From assembly GCF_019297835.1 (NCBI RefSeq), contig NZ_CP079203.1:4211168-4275167 (forward strand): a DNA stretch of 64,000 nucleotides, in the 5' to 3' direction. This document shows, one piece after another, positions 17,357 to 26,098 of the stretch. A program made the translations under genes and the position numbers. Numbering within the stretch: position 1 is the first letter of the stretch; each line of letters opens with the position of its first letter. The notes below the pieces were generated by a model, which did not search any database, was not told the origin of the DNA, and saw only the letters and a program-made list of their open reading frames with translations. Source of the stretch: Sphingomonas sanguinis. GTDB taxonomy: Bacteria; Pseudomonadota; Alphaproteobacteria; Sphingomonadales; Sphingomonadaceae.

Positions 17357-18044
17357 TGCCCGCGGCGAACTTCCGACACGATGGATGGCACATCATCTCG
17401 CCCAGTTGATCGAGATCGCCGAGCGAAGCGATGGGAACGAACGTAAGTCGGCGGAGGATCGCGCTGTCGACCTCATTCTAAAGCTCTGGACGAATCGCCG
17501 AGCTCTCCCAATCCCGGCTGACCCCTTGGCGGGATATGGCCCGGCCATCAAAGTTCTCGCCTCTATGGTGCCCGGTGGCGATCCCTGGCGGATATATGGC
17601 CGCAGGGAGACGAGTGACGATCTGCTGCGCGAGATGTACGCTGCGCTGGTACATCTGGTGATGAGCGGCCTGCTCCTAACCCGCGGCCCTGAGATCCGCG
17701 CGATCGACAATGCGGAATGGCAAGCGCTTACCGATGAAGAGCGAGAGCTTGTTGCCTTTTTTGAGCGCTGGCGGGCATTCTTTGCAACACCGGTGCCCAA
17801 CAAGGCAGATTTGAAGAGTCTCTACGAAAAATTGATCAACGGTGACTTCGAGTCACTGAAAGACCAACCAGCACCGTCAGGGCAGAGTGAAGAAGTCTCG
17901 ATTGATCTGGAAGGCGAGCGCCGCGCGATCTTGTCCCATGTCGAAGTTTTTCAGGAGCGCTTGGAGAAGCTGGTTGAAAAATGGCGCGAGACTCTGGCGG
18001 ATGATATGGCGGGCGAAACTGATAATAGTGGGGACGATGCGTAG
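17199..18044 (+). CDS. unrecognised partner of the nuclease-STAND gene (281 aa)
   Basis: I do not recognise a family. The protein is hydrophilic, with a basic leader (MTRKIKPPRRRTTE), a helical middle (DDLLREMYAALVHLVMSGLL) and a C-terminal segment of about 30 residues likely to be a coiled coil (VEVFQERLEKLVEKWRETL). A GTG at 17199 is preceded at 7 bases by GGAG, so the first 53 codons lie inside the end of the upstream gene in another frame; an ATG at 17226 is the alternative. Either start leaves an overlap of over 130 nt and implies coupled synthesis. Its position suggests an accessory or adaptor of the STAND protein. No nuclease, protease or toxin motif is seen. Confidence 0.75.
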   Translation: MKDVTVDEAMTRKIKPPRRRTTESTASTGLGDSTSPKDILGVGREIVRQLQLDARGELPTRWMAHHLAQLIEIAERSDGNERKSAEDRAVDLILKLWTNRRALPIPADPLAGYGPAIKVLASMVPGGDPWRIYGRRETSDDLLREMYAALVHLVMSGLLLTRGPEIRAIDNAEWQALTDEERELVAFFERWRAFFATPVPNKADLKSLYEKLINGDFESLKDQPAPSGQSEEVSIDLEGERRAILSHVEVFQERLEKLVEKWRETLADDMAGETDNSGDDA

Positions 18045-18092
18045 CGTTTTTCAAACGCAGGACGAACGGTTTCTGCTGTCGATTGATAGCCC

Positions 18093-18281
18093 CTAGGCGC
18101 CGCTGCACGCGGCTGTCGGCGTCATCGGGATTCGCATCCACACGTGGCCGCGCCGGTCGATGCATGCGAGCAGCAAGGTCCATGCGGCGTAAGTCTCGTT
18201 GTCCCCGGTAACCGTCCAGTACGTGTCCCACCAGTGCCGCGCGAACGCACCGCGCCTCTCTTCAGGTAGGAGCCATCGTCA
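18093..18281 (-). pseudogene. short open fragment, possible remnant of a helical-repeat gene
   Basis: On the minus strand a frame stays open for about 60 codons before a TAG at 18093-18095 and reads EERRGAFARHWWDTYWTV, then NETYAAWTLLLACIDRRGHV. Composition is protein-like (aromatic and aliphatic residues well spaced) but no start codon fits. It lies just beyond the end of the hydrolase-STAND gene and out of frame with it, so it may be the tail of a deleted related gene. Weak evidence. Confidence 0.35.
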
Positions 18282-18322
18282 ACCGCGATACTGCGGAGGC
18301 CGTCCGCCTTGCACCGCCCCGC

Positions 18323-21300
18323 TCAGGCACCGTTGATGATGTTTCCGACCGTAGCGCCTGACACGTGCGTGTGCTTGAGAGTGACAGAGGCGTCGTTCCG
18401 TGCGGTCTTCATCGCATTCCCGAAGAAGTCGAGCCATTGCGCGCGCCAGCTCGCAGGAGAGACACGGTACGGCTTTTCTTGGAAGTAGAGCGAGTATCTG
18501 AGATCGCTCGTCCGATTGAAGAGCCAGAAAGCGCGATATGCCTCCTCCTCGGATGCCGCGCTTCGAAGATTTCGGTACCAATGGCTCGCGGCTTGAACGC
18601 GACTAAACCACGATCTCGCGCTCGAACGAACCTCTCCCAGCCAGCCGGAAGGAGCCGCGTCGGCGTCAAGGCCTTCCCAGAAGCTGATCGCGTCGTCGCT
18701 CGCGACGAGGAACCCGGCTGCGGTCAGCCCCCTGGCGCGCATGAGCGCCCGACCGCCCGTGAGGCTCGCGGCGATCCAGTTCAGCAGGAACTCGCGGTGT
18801 CCGTGCCGTTCCAGCCCGCGCACCGCGGTGAAGAGCCTTTCGTCATTGTTCGCGCGGCCAAGCATTTCGGCTCGAAGGTCGTCGAACAGGCGACCTGCCG
18901 GAAGGTCGCAGGGGAACTCCTCGATCGAGCCTACCCAGATGCTACCGCCGTCGCCGACGCATTCCCGCCAGATGGTCTTGACCAGCTCCGGTTCCCGCGT
19001 GGCGAGGGCCTTGATCAGCGCCCAGGCGGGACCTTCGCCGTGCTCCCAGCGGATGTTGTCGCGCATGGCCCGATCTTCCCACGCGGTTCGAAGGAGGCGG
19101 GTCATGGGGTCATGTTCGTCGGCTACGTATGCCGCAAAGGCCTCGTCGCGCTGGGCGAAGTAGCTGTAGCTTCCGCCGAACGATCGGGAGGTCCGAGGGG
19201 TAAGCAGCTTCGCCTCCGCCCAGGCGCGGATGCGTGGCGAGATCTCGGATTGAAGCTGGGGACGGTGCAGGTAGCTCTGGACGAGCGCTTCGGGGTGAAG
19301 GCGATGCAGCAGCGGCCGCAGCACGTCGTCGGACGTCTTGAGGAGCAGAGCGGACGTGTCGAAGCCGAGCGGATCTACACCGACGATCGATCCCGCCCCC
19401 GTGATCGTCAGGAGCTGCGCGGCCGCGCTCTCGCCATCGGAGTATGTCGCAGTCTGGAGAGTGATCAGACGGACGTCCTCATCCGGATGATCCAGGCCGG
19501 CGCGCCAGTCGCGCGCGCAGCTGACGCCGAACCGCATCACCAGCGTCTTCAAGAGCCTCAGCATCGGCGTCAGCTCGCCGGCGGGTGCCGAAAGGTCGAC
19601 GCGGGCGACCAAATCCACGGCCTCGCTGCCGACCGGCTCGTTCAACAAGTATCGGTAGTCGCGCGGCCACGAACTACTCGGCGTACCCTCGAGCAGAGCG
19701 ATCTGCTCGAATAAAGGGCGATGCGCGAGCCTCAAGGCGTTGGCCGCGTCCCGGCCGGCGCCGTCCGGTGCCGCTCGCCCGTCGACCAGCTCAGCGAGGG
19801 CGGCGCACTCATCCGGCGAGAGGAACGGTAGCGCGCCCAGCGCGTGACGACGAAAGTCCGCGTCGGCATAGGCGTCTTCGGCGCGCTCATGCTGCGATGC
19901 TCCGTGAGATGCGGGCATAGCGACCGGATTGCTAAGAAACTTGCGATAGAGAGCGACAAGCGTCTCCGGCTGCCAGCGGAGCACCACCGCCAACTTCGCT
20001 CCGCCGTGGTCGAAGAGACCCGGAAGGTCCGTCGACGACAAGCCTTCCACATGGACGCGCAGGGCTTCGGCGAGCGAAGGATCGAGCGTGATCGTCGGAT
20101 CGGCTGCGAAGTCTGCAAGCACGTCGATCACCATGCCGGGGCGCGGAAGCGTAGAGGTCAGGCGCAGGACGTCCGTCCTTGGCATCCGCTCGACCCATGA
20201 CCGGCCCACCCTTCCACGCTTAGGATCCAGCGTCTCGGCGCGTTCGGCGTCCTCGGGCTCGCCCGTGGCGCGCAGCAGGTGCGCCGCGGCGATTGAACCA
20301 TGTCCGTGGATCGAGGAGAGGCGATCCGCTTCCGCTCGGACGGCGTTCAGGGTAGCCTCGTGGTCCAAATCGTTGTGCCGGAGGAGCGTAGCGATCTCCC
20401 AATCGTGTGAGACATGCCCTGCTGCGGCGTGGTTCTCCGCCCAGTCGGCAAAGGCGGGCACGAAGGCCAGTCGGGGCAGGAAGCCGATGACCTGCGCGGC
20501 GGTGCGGGCCGCCGCAGCCGGCCATGTGCCGGCAGGCTGACCAATGCGCGACGTCCAGCGGCCTGGTTCCGACAGCTCGAGGTCGGCCAGACGCTCACGC
20601 TGCGTCCGCCTGTCGCGATTGACGAGGGCATCGTAGCCCGGCTGGTCGCTTTCGTGATCCTCGGGGAGCGGAACCACCGAAAGCCATTCGCCCACCTTTC
20701 GTTCCACCCGCGGACGAAGCGACGGGTGATCCTCCCAGAGGCACGCGATTGCCCAGGGCAGCAGCCAGTTGAAGGCGCCGCGTGCGTGCCTAGCGCAATA
20801 GTCGAGGAAGAGCTCCGGCCGGAATACGTGAAGGCGTCGCCAGAAGTCCTGACCGGCACTGCCATGCGCCGGGCTGCGCTCCCAACGCTCCATGACTGCT
20901 TCGCACAAGTCGTCGCCGTTGCTCGGATCGACGATCAGGGCGGTGGCGCAGGTCCGCAGAACCTTCTCCACGAGATCGTCCGCGCCCCAAGGCTCCAGGA
21001 ATCGGTCGATCTCCGGTAGCGCGGCTTCAGGTCCGCTCCCCCGTACGAGATCGGCCAGCGCGAACCCGACCGCGTCCGGCAGCGAACTGTCGCTTAAGAC
21101 GAGCAGGTGAGCCGACGTTGGGTCTCTCTGAAGCCAATCGCCTGATATTAGATCGCTCAGTACGGTTCTCATCTGCCCGCGATCATAGCCGCTAATGTCG
21201 GCCGCGGCGTCGACGAGCGCACCCGGGGTGACGCGGTACGACTGCTGTGCCAGCGCCGCCGCCTGAGCTGCGGCGGCTTGTGTAATCACTAGCGCCTTGA

Positions 21301-22906
21301 AGCCGTCGGGAGTGAGGAGACCGCCCTTCACGACTTGTCGGTTTTGGAAGTCACGGAGCAGGAGCTGCTCTCGCGTGATCCTGGTCATGTCGCCGAGCTC
21401 CGCGGCGAGGCGCGTAAGATGGAAAGCCGTTCGTGGGTGCAGAGCGGCTTCCAGCACGTGCTCGGAGACGGCCGCGAGATCGACGTGACGGCTTCTCAGA
21501 TACTCGTCCCGCTCGTCGGTGCTGAAGCGCGTCACCGATCCCTGCTCAGTCCCGACGGGCAAGACCTCGTCCAGACCTACCCTGTGGCGCCAGTCGTCCT
21601 CCCGGCAGGTCAGGACCAGCCGGAACAAGCCGGACCACTGCTCGGTCAGAAGCGGGGCGATCCAAGTGTCCCACCTGAATGGATCGACCTCGTCGAGCCC
21701 GTCCACGAGGATGAGCAGCCGCAGCCGCAACTCCGGAGCGGCGGTCGCCCAGCGCGCAAGCCGCTCAAGCCAAATCTTTCTCGTCCCTCCGCCACGCAGG
21801 CCTGCGTGCTCGCCCACGTCCGACAGCGCGGAAAGCACCGCCTCCAATCCGTCCTTGCTCCCGGCCGCATGCTGTGCGGTGAGGATCACCGGCAGAGGAC
21901 CGTTCGACCTTGCGCTCAGTACCCGCAGAAGATCAAGCGCCCCCCACGTCTTCCCCATGCCCTCGCTACCCAGCTGGACGAGAACCTGCTGATCGCCATT
22001 CCACCAAGTCTCCCCAGCTTCGCGCAGCGAGAGGCGCGCTACAGGGGGCGCGGCGGCGAGAAGGGCCGGCGACGGCCCCGCGATCGAACGGGCTGCGGCT
22101 GGATCGACAAAGATCCTGCGCAGCTGCATCGAGGCGGCCTGCTGCGCCTCCACGAAGTCGGCATCGGAAGGAAGGCTGGTCGACTGCGCGAGCAGCACGA
22201 GCTCGCGTTGCTGCTCGCTTTCGAGCGACGTCGGCTTGGCGATGGAGCCATGGTCGGTGTTTGCGATGATGCGTGACTTGGCGAAGTACTTGGCAGCAGA
22301 ATGTGGCGCCACGATCTGCCATCCGGACAACAAACCTCGCAGGAACATCGGGTGTTCCTCGACAAGCTCCTTGCCGAACAAGGGGAAGAGGTCCTTCTCC
22401 TTCATGTCGATGAAATCGGCGTCGAGCTCGTTCAGCCACTTGTTGTCTTGCGAGAAGCGAAGCCCTCGCAGCTGGACATGGTGGAAGAGGAAGGCACCCA
22501 GGCTCGCGTAGTGCGAGCCCAGCGACGGAGACGCCACAAGCAGCAGCCCGACCCGCGTTCGTTGCCGCTCGTACTCGCGCTGCTCCCTCACCAGATGGTG
22601 CCGTACGACGATCCCGCCTTGGCTGTGACATACGAAGACGATTTCGCTCAGATCGACAAGCCCGTCCGACCGCATGAGAGCCGTCAGCGACTTGGCCGCG
22701 TCCCCCGCGCCGTACAGCCTCGAACTCGTGGTAGTCTGGTAGTCGAACAGGTAGATCCCATAACCGTCGAGTTGCGGATCTGCGAATACCAGCTCGGGCC
22801 AGCTTGTGTCCGCGCTCGACCACGCGGAGTGGTTGTTCGACCAGAGACCATGCACGAAGATGATAGCGCGGCCGGCGGTCGGCTCACGAAGCCAGGTACC
22901 CTGCAT
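18323..22906 (-). CDS. giant alpha/beta-hydrolase-STAND NTPase fusion (1527 aa)
   Basis: The N-terminal domain (about 1-230) is a SERAC1/PGAP1-like alpha/beta hydrolase: oxyanion strand IIFVHGLWSN at 15-24, nucleophile elbow VCHSQGG with S95, and a DHGSIAKP motif with H219 as the likely catalytic histidine. A P-loop NTPase follows, with Walker A GSEGMGKT at 313-320 and Walker B LLILVDGLDEVD at 397-408, typical of NACHT/STAND proteins. The last 1000 or so residues are alpha-helical and repeat-like, the expected sensor. The parts suggest a lipase or esterase effector released by ligand binding, which is inference. The gene is convergent with the nuclease-STAND operon 279 bp away and intact over 4.6 kb. 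Start ATG 22906, shortly before the hydrolase core. Confidence 0.82.
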   Translation of the reverse strand: MQGTWLREPTAGRAIIFVHGLWSNNHSAWSSADTSWPELVFADPQLDGYGIYLFDYQTTTSSRLYGAGDAAKSLTALMRSDGLVDLSEIVFVCHSQGGIVVRHHLVREQREYERQRTRVGLLLVASPSLGSHYASLGAFLFHHVQLRGLRFSQDNKWLNELDADFIDMKEKDLFPLFGKELVEEHPMFLRGLLSGWQIVAPHSAAKYFAKSRIIANTDHGSIAKPTSLESEQQRELVLLAQSTSLPSDADFVEAQQAASMQLRRIFVDPAAARSIAGPSPALLAAAPPVARLSLREAGETWWNGDQQVLVQLGSEGMGKTWGALDLLRVLSARSNGPLPVILTAQHAAGSKDGLEAVLSALSDVGEHAGLRGGGTRKIWLERLARWATAAPELRLRLLILVDGLDEVDPFRWDTWIAPLLTEQWSGLFRLVLTCREDDWRHRVGLDEVLPVGTEQGSVTRFSTDERDEYLRSRHVDLAAVSEHVLEAALHPRTAFHLTRLAAELGDMTRITREQLLLRDFQNRQVVKGGLLTPDGFKALVITQAAAAQAAALAQQSYRVTPGALVDAAADISGYDRGQMRTVLSDLISGDWLQRDPTSAHLLVLSDSSLPDAVGFALADLVRGSGPEAALPEIDRFLEPWGADDLVEKVLRTCATALIVDPSNGDDLCEAVMERWERSPAHGSAGQDFWRRLHVFRPELFLDYCARHARGAFNWLLPWAIACLWEDHPSLRPRVERKVGEWLSVVPLPEDHESDQPGYDALVNRDRRTQRERLADLELSEPGRWTSRIGQPAGTWPAAAARTAAQVIGFLPRLAFVPAFADWAENHAAAGHVSHDWEIATLLRHNDLDHEATLNAVRAEADRLSSIHGHGSIAAAHLLRATGEPEDAERAETLDPKRGRVGRSWVERMPRTDVLRLTSTLPRPGMVIDVLADFAADPTITLDPSLAEALRVHVEGLSSTDLPGLFDHGGAKLAVVLRWQPETLVALYRKFLSNPVAMPASHGASQHERAEDAYADADFRRHALGALPFLSPDECAALAELVDGRAAPDGAGRDAANALRLAHRPLFEQIALLEGTPSSSWPRDYRYLLNEPVGSEAVDLVARVDLSAPAGELTPMLRLLKTLVMRFGVSCARDWRAGLDHPDEDVRLITLQTATYSDGESAAAQLLTITGAGSIVGVDPLGFDTSALLLKTSDDVLRPLLHRLHPEALVQSYLHRPQLQSEISPRIRAWAEAKLLTPRTSRSFGGSYSYFAQRDEAFAAYVADEHDPMTRLLRTAWEDRAMRDNIRWEHGEGPAWALIKALATREPELVKTIWRECVGDGGSIWVGSIEEFPCDLPAGRLFDDLRAEMLGRANNDERLFTAVRGLERHGHREFLLNWIAASLTGGRALMRARGLTAAGFLVASDDAISFWEGLDADAAPSGWLGEVRSSARSWFSRVQAASHWYRNLRSAASEEEAYRAFWLFNRTSDLRYSLYFQEKPYRVSPASWRAQWLDFFGNAMKTARNDASVTLKHTHVSGATVGNIINGA

Positions 22907-23043
22907 GCCATCTCCGTTACCAAACGTTTTGAGGGACTAGCCGGAGTCCGTCCGCTTAGACAATGGCGTCGTGCTCCGGATCAGGTGCAGTTCATCCTGC
23001 TCACTGGACAGAGCATGCCGCGTGACGCGCTCCCCAAAGCTCT

Positions 23044-23397
23044 ACCAGTCAGGCGTCAAAGCTTTGTTGACAGGACGTCCTGAAGGATGTGCTTGTCCAA
23101 GCTCAGATCCGCGACCGGCTGCTTCAGCTTCCGGTTCTCGTCCTCGAGCTGCTTCACCCGCCACAGCTCACCGACACCAGCCCGCCGTACACCTTCTTCC
23201 AGCGATAGAAGGTCTGCTCCGATACGCCCATACGGCGGATGACCTCCGCCACCGGCGTGCCCGTTTCCGCCTGCTTCAGCGCGCAGGCGATCTGCTCTTC
23301 CGTATACCTCGACTTCTTCATGTCCTGGCTCCTTGCCCGAGGCTTCAAAGGCCGGAAAACTCTCACTCAACATGGATGAAAAGCAGGGGGAACGTCA
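23044..23397 (-). mobile_element. remnant of IS3 element (inverted partial copy of 9497-10724)
   Basis: The right-hand end carries the same terminal repeat as the element at 9497, read on the minus strand (TGACGTTCCCCCTGCTTTTC), and then the same leader and an orfA. OrfA begins MKKSRYTEEQIACALKQAE and breaks by frameshift after KKVYGGL; VKQLEDENRKLKQPVADLSL resumes in another frame and ends at 23056. OrfB is gone beyond a few codons. With the copy at 9497 it brackets the STAND genes in inverted orientation. Confidence 0.88.
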
Positions 23398-23407
23398 CGA
23401 GCGAACA

Positions 23408-23466
23408 TGAATGAATGTCCGAAGTTGGGGAGCGCAAAAAGACCGCTGAATGTCGTGTTGTGGGTC
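23408..23466 (+). repeat. dispersed 60-bp repeat copy
   Basis: TGAATGAATGTCCGAAGTTG, then about 35 bases on TGAATGTCGTGTTGTGGGTC. It sits just outside the IS3 remnant. From here to 23733 I see no gene. Confidence 0.6.
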
Positions 23467-23733
23467 ACCGCGATCGCAAAGCTGCAATGCACCTGAACAC
23501 CACTGTCTAATGGTTGGGAAAGAGGGCACGGTACACAGCAATAGATAGCCGTATATGCAACAGAGCGGTTAAAAGGCAGGAGATCGGTTGTGAGCGCCGG
23601 CAATCGCATTATTACCGGTAGTTCTTGCCGATTAGGCATCCTCCTGTTCGCTAGCGATCCACTGGGGTACGCCGCTTGAATGAATGACGACGTTCACGCC
23701 CTATGAACCACCGCGTTGAACAATGGGGGACTC

Positions 23734-24756
23734 ATGAAATGTCGATATTTGGCGGCTATAGGCGCAGGTGTGATCTTGGTGCCCCTGTATCTGGCGAACG
23801 CTTCTTGGCTGGCAAAGCTACCGACAGGGCGGCCGATACTAATTGCTCAACGCGGCGTACATCAGCTTTTCGAGGGGAGCTCGGATAATCCCCAGGATTG
23901 CAAGGCCAGGCATATTCTGCCGCCACGCCATCGCCTGATCGAGAACACGTTACCCTCGATCCGCGCCGCCATCGATGCCGGCGCGGATGTCGTCGAGGTC
24001 GATGTCAGGGAGGCGGCCGATGGAGAGTTTGTCCTCTTCCATGATTTCGGCCTGGAATGCCGGACGGACGGAGCAGGTGCGGTCAATCGGACGACCTTCG
24101 CGGACATGAAGTCCCTGGATGTCGGCTATGGCTACACGGCGGACGGCGGCAAGACCTACCCGCTCCGGGGTCAGGGGCGGGGGCTGATGACCACGCTGGA
24201 CGAAGCGTTGCGCGCCTTTCCGAAGCAGCGCTTCCTCGTCCAGTTGAAGGACGGCGCGTCGTCGGGCACGAACCTTATCCTGTACATCGACAAGCGGCAT
24301 CCCGAGGCTTGGGGCCGCATCGCCCTGTTCGGCGACACGCCTGCCACGGAGGCAGCCAAGAGACTTCGACCGCAACTGCCGGTGGTCCATGACAGACGCG
24401 GCGCGAAATGCACGCTCACCTATGCTGCACTGGGCTGGACAGGTTACGTTCCAAAGGCGTGTAGAGACGGGACGGTTCTCGCCGCGATGAACATGCGGGG
24501 GTTGGCCTGGGGCTGGCCCAACCGCTTTCTTGCGCGCATGGCCAACGCCAGTACCGATGTCATGCTGGTCGGGTCGGTGTCCGGCCTGGGTTCCAATGAC
24601 TTCACGCGGCTGGACACGGTCGACGAACTTGCCAAGGTACCGGACGGCTTCGGCGGCCTGATCTGGACTGACCGCGTCGAGGTCATCGGACCGGCCATTC
24701 GCAAACGGTGGCCGCGTCGATCCGGCGGTTCGAAGGCTCCGCAATATTGGCCATGA
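23734..24756 (+). CDS. glycerophosphodiester phosphodiesterase family protein, exported
   Basis: GDPD-type TIM-barrel phosphodiesterase of 340 aa. An N-terminal hydrophobic segment (YLAAIGAGVILVPLYLANAS) is a signal peptide or anchor, so the enzyme probably acts in the periplasm. Catalytic-site motifs are ILIAQRGVHQ (in place of the usual HRG), ENTLPSIRAAIDAGADVVEV with the Glu-Asn metal/acid pair, DVREAADGEFVLFHD and the C-terminal GLIWTDRVEVIG. The common first His of HRG is Gln here (AQRG), an oddity that could lower activity or change the substrate. The start at 23734 has GGGGGA five bases before it. It may cleave glycerophosphodiesters from lipid turnover. Confidence 0.82.
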   Translation: MKCRYLAAIGAGVILVPLYLANASWLAKLPTGRPILIAQRGVHQLFEGSSDNPQDCKARHILPPRHRLIENTLPSIRAAIDAGADVVEVDVREAADGEFVLFHDFGLECRTDGAGAVNRTTFADMKSLDVGYGYTADGGKTYPLRGQGRGLMTTLDEALRAFPKQRFLVQLKDGASSGTNLILYIDKRHPEAWGRIALFGDTPATEAAKRLRPQLPVVHDRRGAKCTLTYAALGWTGYVPKACRDGTVLAAMNMRGLAWGWPNRFLARMANASTDVMLVGSVSGLGSNDFTRLDTVDELAKVPDGFGGLIWTDRVEVIGPAIRKRWPRRSGGSKAPQYWP

Positions 24757-24911
24757 GATAAACTATGGCCTGCCGGGATTTAATATCCTTTGTCGGCTCG
24801 AACAGGCCGAACATATACTTCCGCCGGCGCCGACAAGACATGTAGCCATGAGGTTTCTGCGCCCATCCCGTGCAGAGGCCGTTTCCATTCACCATGATGA
24901 GGAGATCGCGC

Positions 24912-25907
24912 GTGACCCGATCGAAGATGGTATGGCTTTTTGCGGTAACGGCGGCTCTTTGCGCTTGCGGTGGTTCGACGGCCGCCGAGCAAGGCAAGCC
25001 TGCTTCTCCCCCTGACGATACGCTCGAGAAGGTCGAGATCTGGCGAGCGCCCACAGGATCGCGCCAGATGAATATCTGGCCGGGCGCTGCGCCCGACGGG
25101 ACGTTCAGGCCGCAGTCCGGCGAAACGGTCAGGACGTATCGGGACCCCGGCGTGGCAAGCGGCCGGTCACAGGTGGTCATGAACGTCGCGGTTCCGACGA
25201 TGACCATCATGCCCGCGAAAGAGCCGAGAACGAAGACAGCGGTTATCGTCTTTCCAGGGGGCGGCTTCCAGAAGGTGTTCGTCGGGCTGGAAGGCACGGA
25301 AATTTGCGATTGGCTGGTAGCCCGGGGCGTCACCTGCATCGTCTCGAAATACCGTACGCCGGGCGGCAACGACTTTTGGGACCCGGTGACGCAGCGCCAG
25401 ATTACGCCGAAAATTCCACGCGCTCTGCAGGATGCCCAGCGTACCATAAGGTTGGTACGGTCCAAGGCGGCTGAGCTCGGCATCGATGCCAACCGTATCG
25501 GTGTTCTGGGCATGTCGGCCGGCGGCTATCTGGTAGCGCAGACCAGCAACATCCTCGCGCCGACCTATCGCCCCGTCGATGCGATCGACACGATCAGTAG
25601 CCGTCCGGACTTCGGCATCGCGCTCTATCCCGGCCATATCTGCAGGGACGACGGTTCATTCGATCCGAAGCTGCCCGTAACGAAAGCCGCGCCCCCGCAA
25701 TTCATCGTTCAAGCCTGGAACGACGAGACGGACCCCGTCTGCAACAGCCTGATGTATGCCTCCGCACTCGACAAGGCGGGCGTCCCCACCGAATTGCATC
25801 TGTTCGCGCATGGCGGCCACGCCTTCGCGCTCCGCCACCCGAACGAGCCTGTCGGCAAGTGGCCGGAGCTGGTTGAACTGTGGCTCAGGCAAATCAACAT
25901 GCTGTGA
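24912..25907 (+). CDS. alpha/beta hydrolase lipoprotein
   Basis: Esterase/peptidase-like alpha/beta hydrolase (331 aa) with a lipoprotein signal: VTRSKMVWLFAVTAALCACG ends in a lipobox-like LCAC. I chose GTG 24912, because GAGGAG lies 7 bases upstream and it gives a clean signal peptide; ATGs at 24894 and 24897 are alternatives. Catalytic features are FPGGGF (oxyanion hole), VLGMSAGGYLVAQT (nucleophile Ser), a later Asp in AWNDETDPV and His in FAHGGHAF. The BD-FAE/xylanase-esterase subfamily is the nearest fit. It is downstream of a GDPD gene on the same strand with a 155-bp gap. The substrate is unknown. Confidence 0.82.
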   Translation: MTRSKMVWLFAVTAALCACGGSTAAEQGKPASPPDDTLEKVEIWRAPTGSRQMNIWPGAAPDGTFRPQSGETVRTYRDPGVASGRSQVVMNVAVPTMTIMPAKEPRTKTAVIVFPGGGFQKVFVGLEGTEICDWLVARGVTCIVSKYRTPGGNDFWDPVTQRQITPKIPRALQDAQRTIRLVRSKAAELGIDANRIGVLGMSAGGYLVAQTSNILAPTYRPVDAIDTISSRPDFGIALYPGHICRDDGSFDPKLPVTKAAPPQFIVQAWNDETDPVCNSLMYASALDKAGVPTELHLFAHGGHAFALRHPNEPVGKWPELVELWLRQINML

Positions 25908-25982
25908 TTTTAGGACTGGCGCCCGCATCAGCTTGCTCGACCTGCGGAGGCGCCTTGATTGGGGTACCGCCAAACTCGGGTA

Positions 25983-26041
25983 TGAACGAATGGCCGAAAG
26001 TCGGACGCAGTCAAGGTAGGTCGAGTGGCCGGAATTGGGTC
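25983..26041 (+). repeat. dispersed 60-bp repeat copy
   Basis: TGAACGAATGGCCGAAAGTC, then AGTGGCCGGAATTGGGTC. It lies between the convergent hydrolase and TIR-like genes. Confidence 0.75.
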
Positions 26042-26098
26042 GTGGTGGCTGCGGCGGCGAGTGAGCCAGGAACAAGCTAAACCGTAGGTTGAACGACC

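Noticed and set aside
18365..19714. 449-codon plus-strand frame opposite the hydrolase-STAND gene
   Set aside because: Arginine-rich antisense with no motifs; the minus-strand protein has clear domains.
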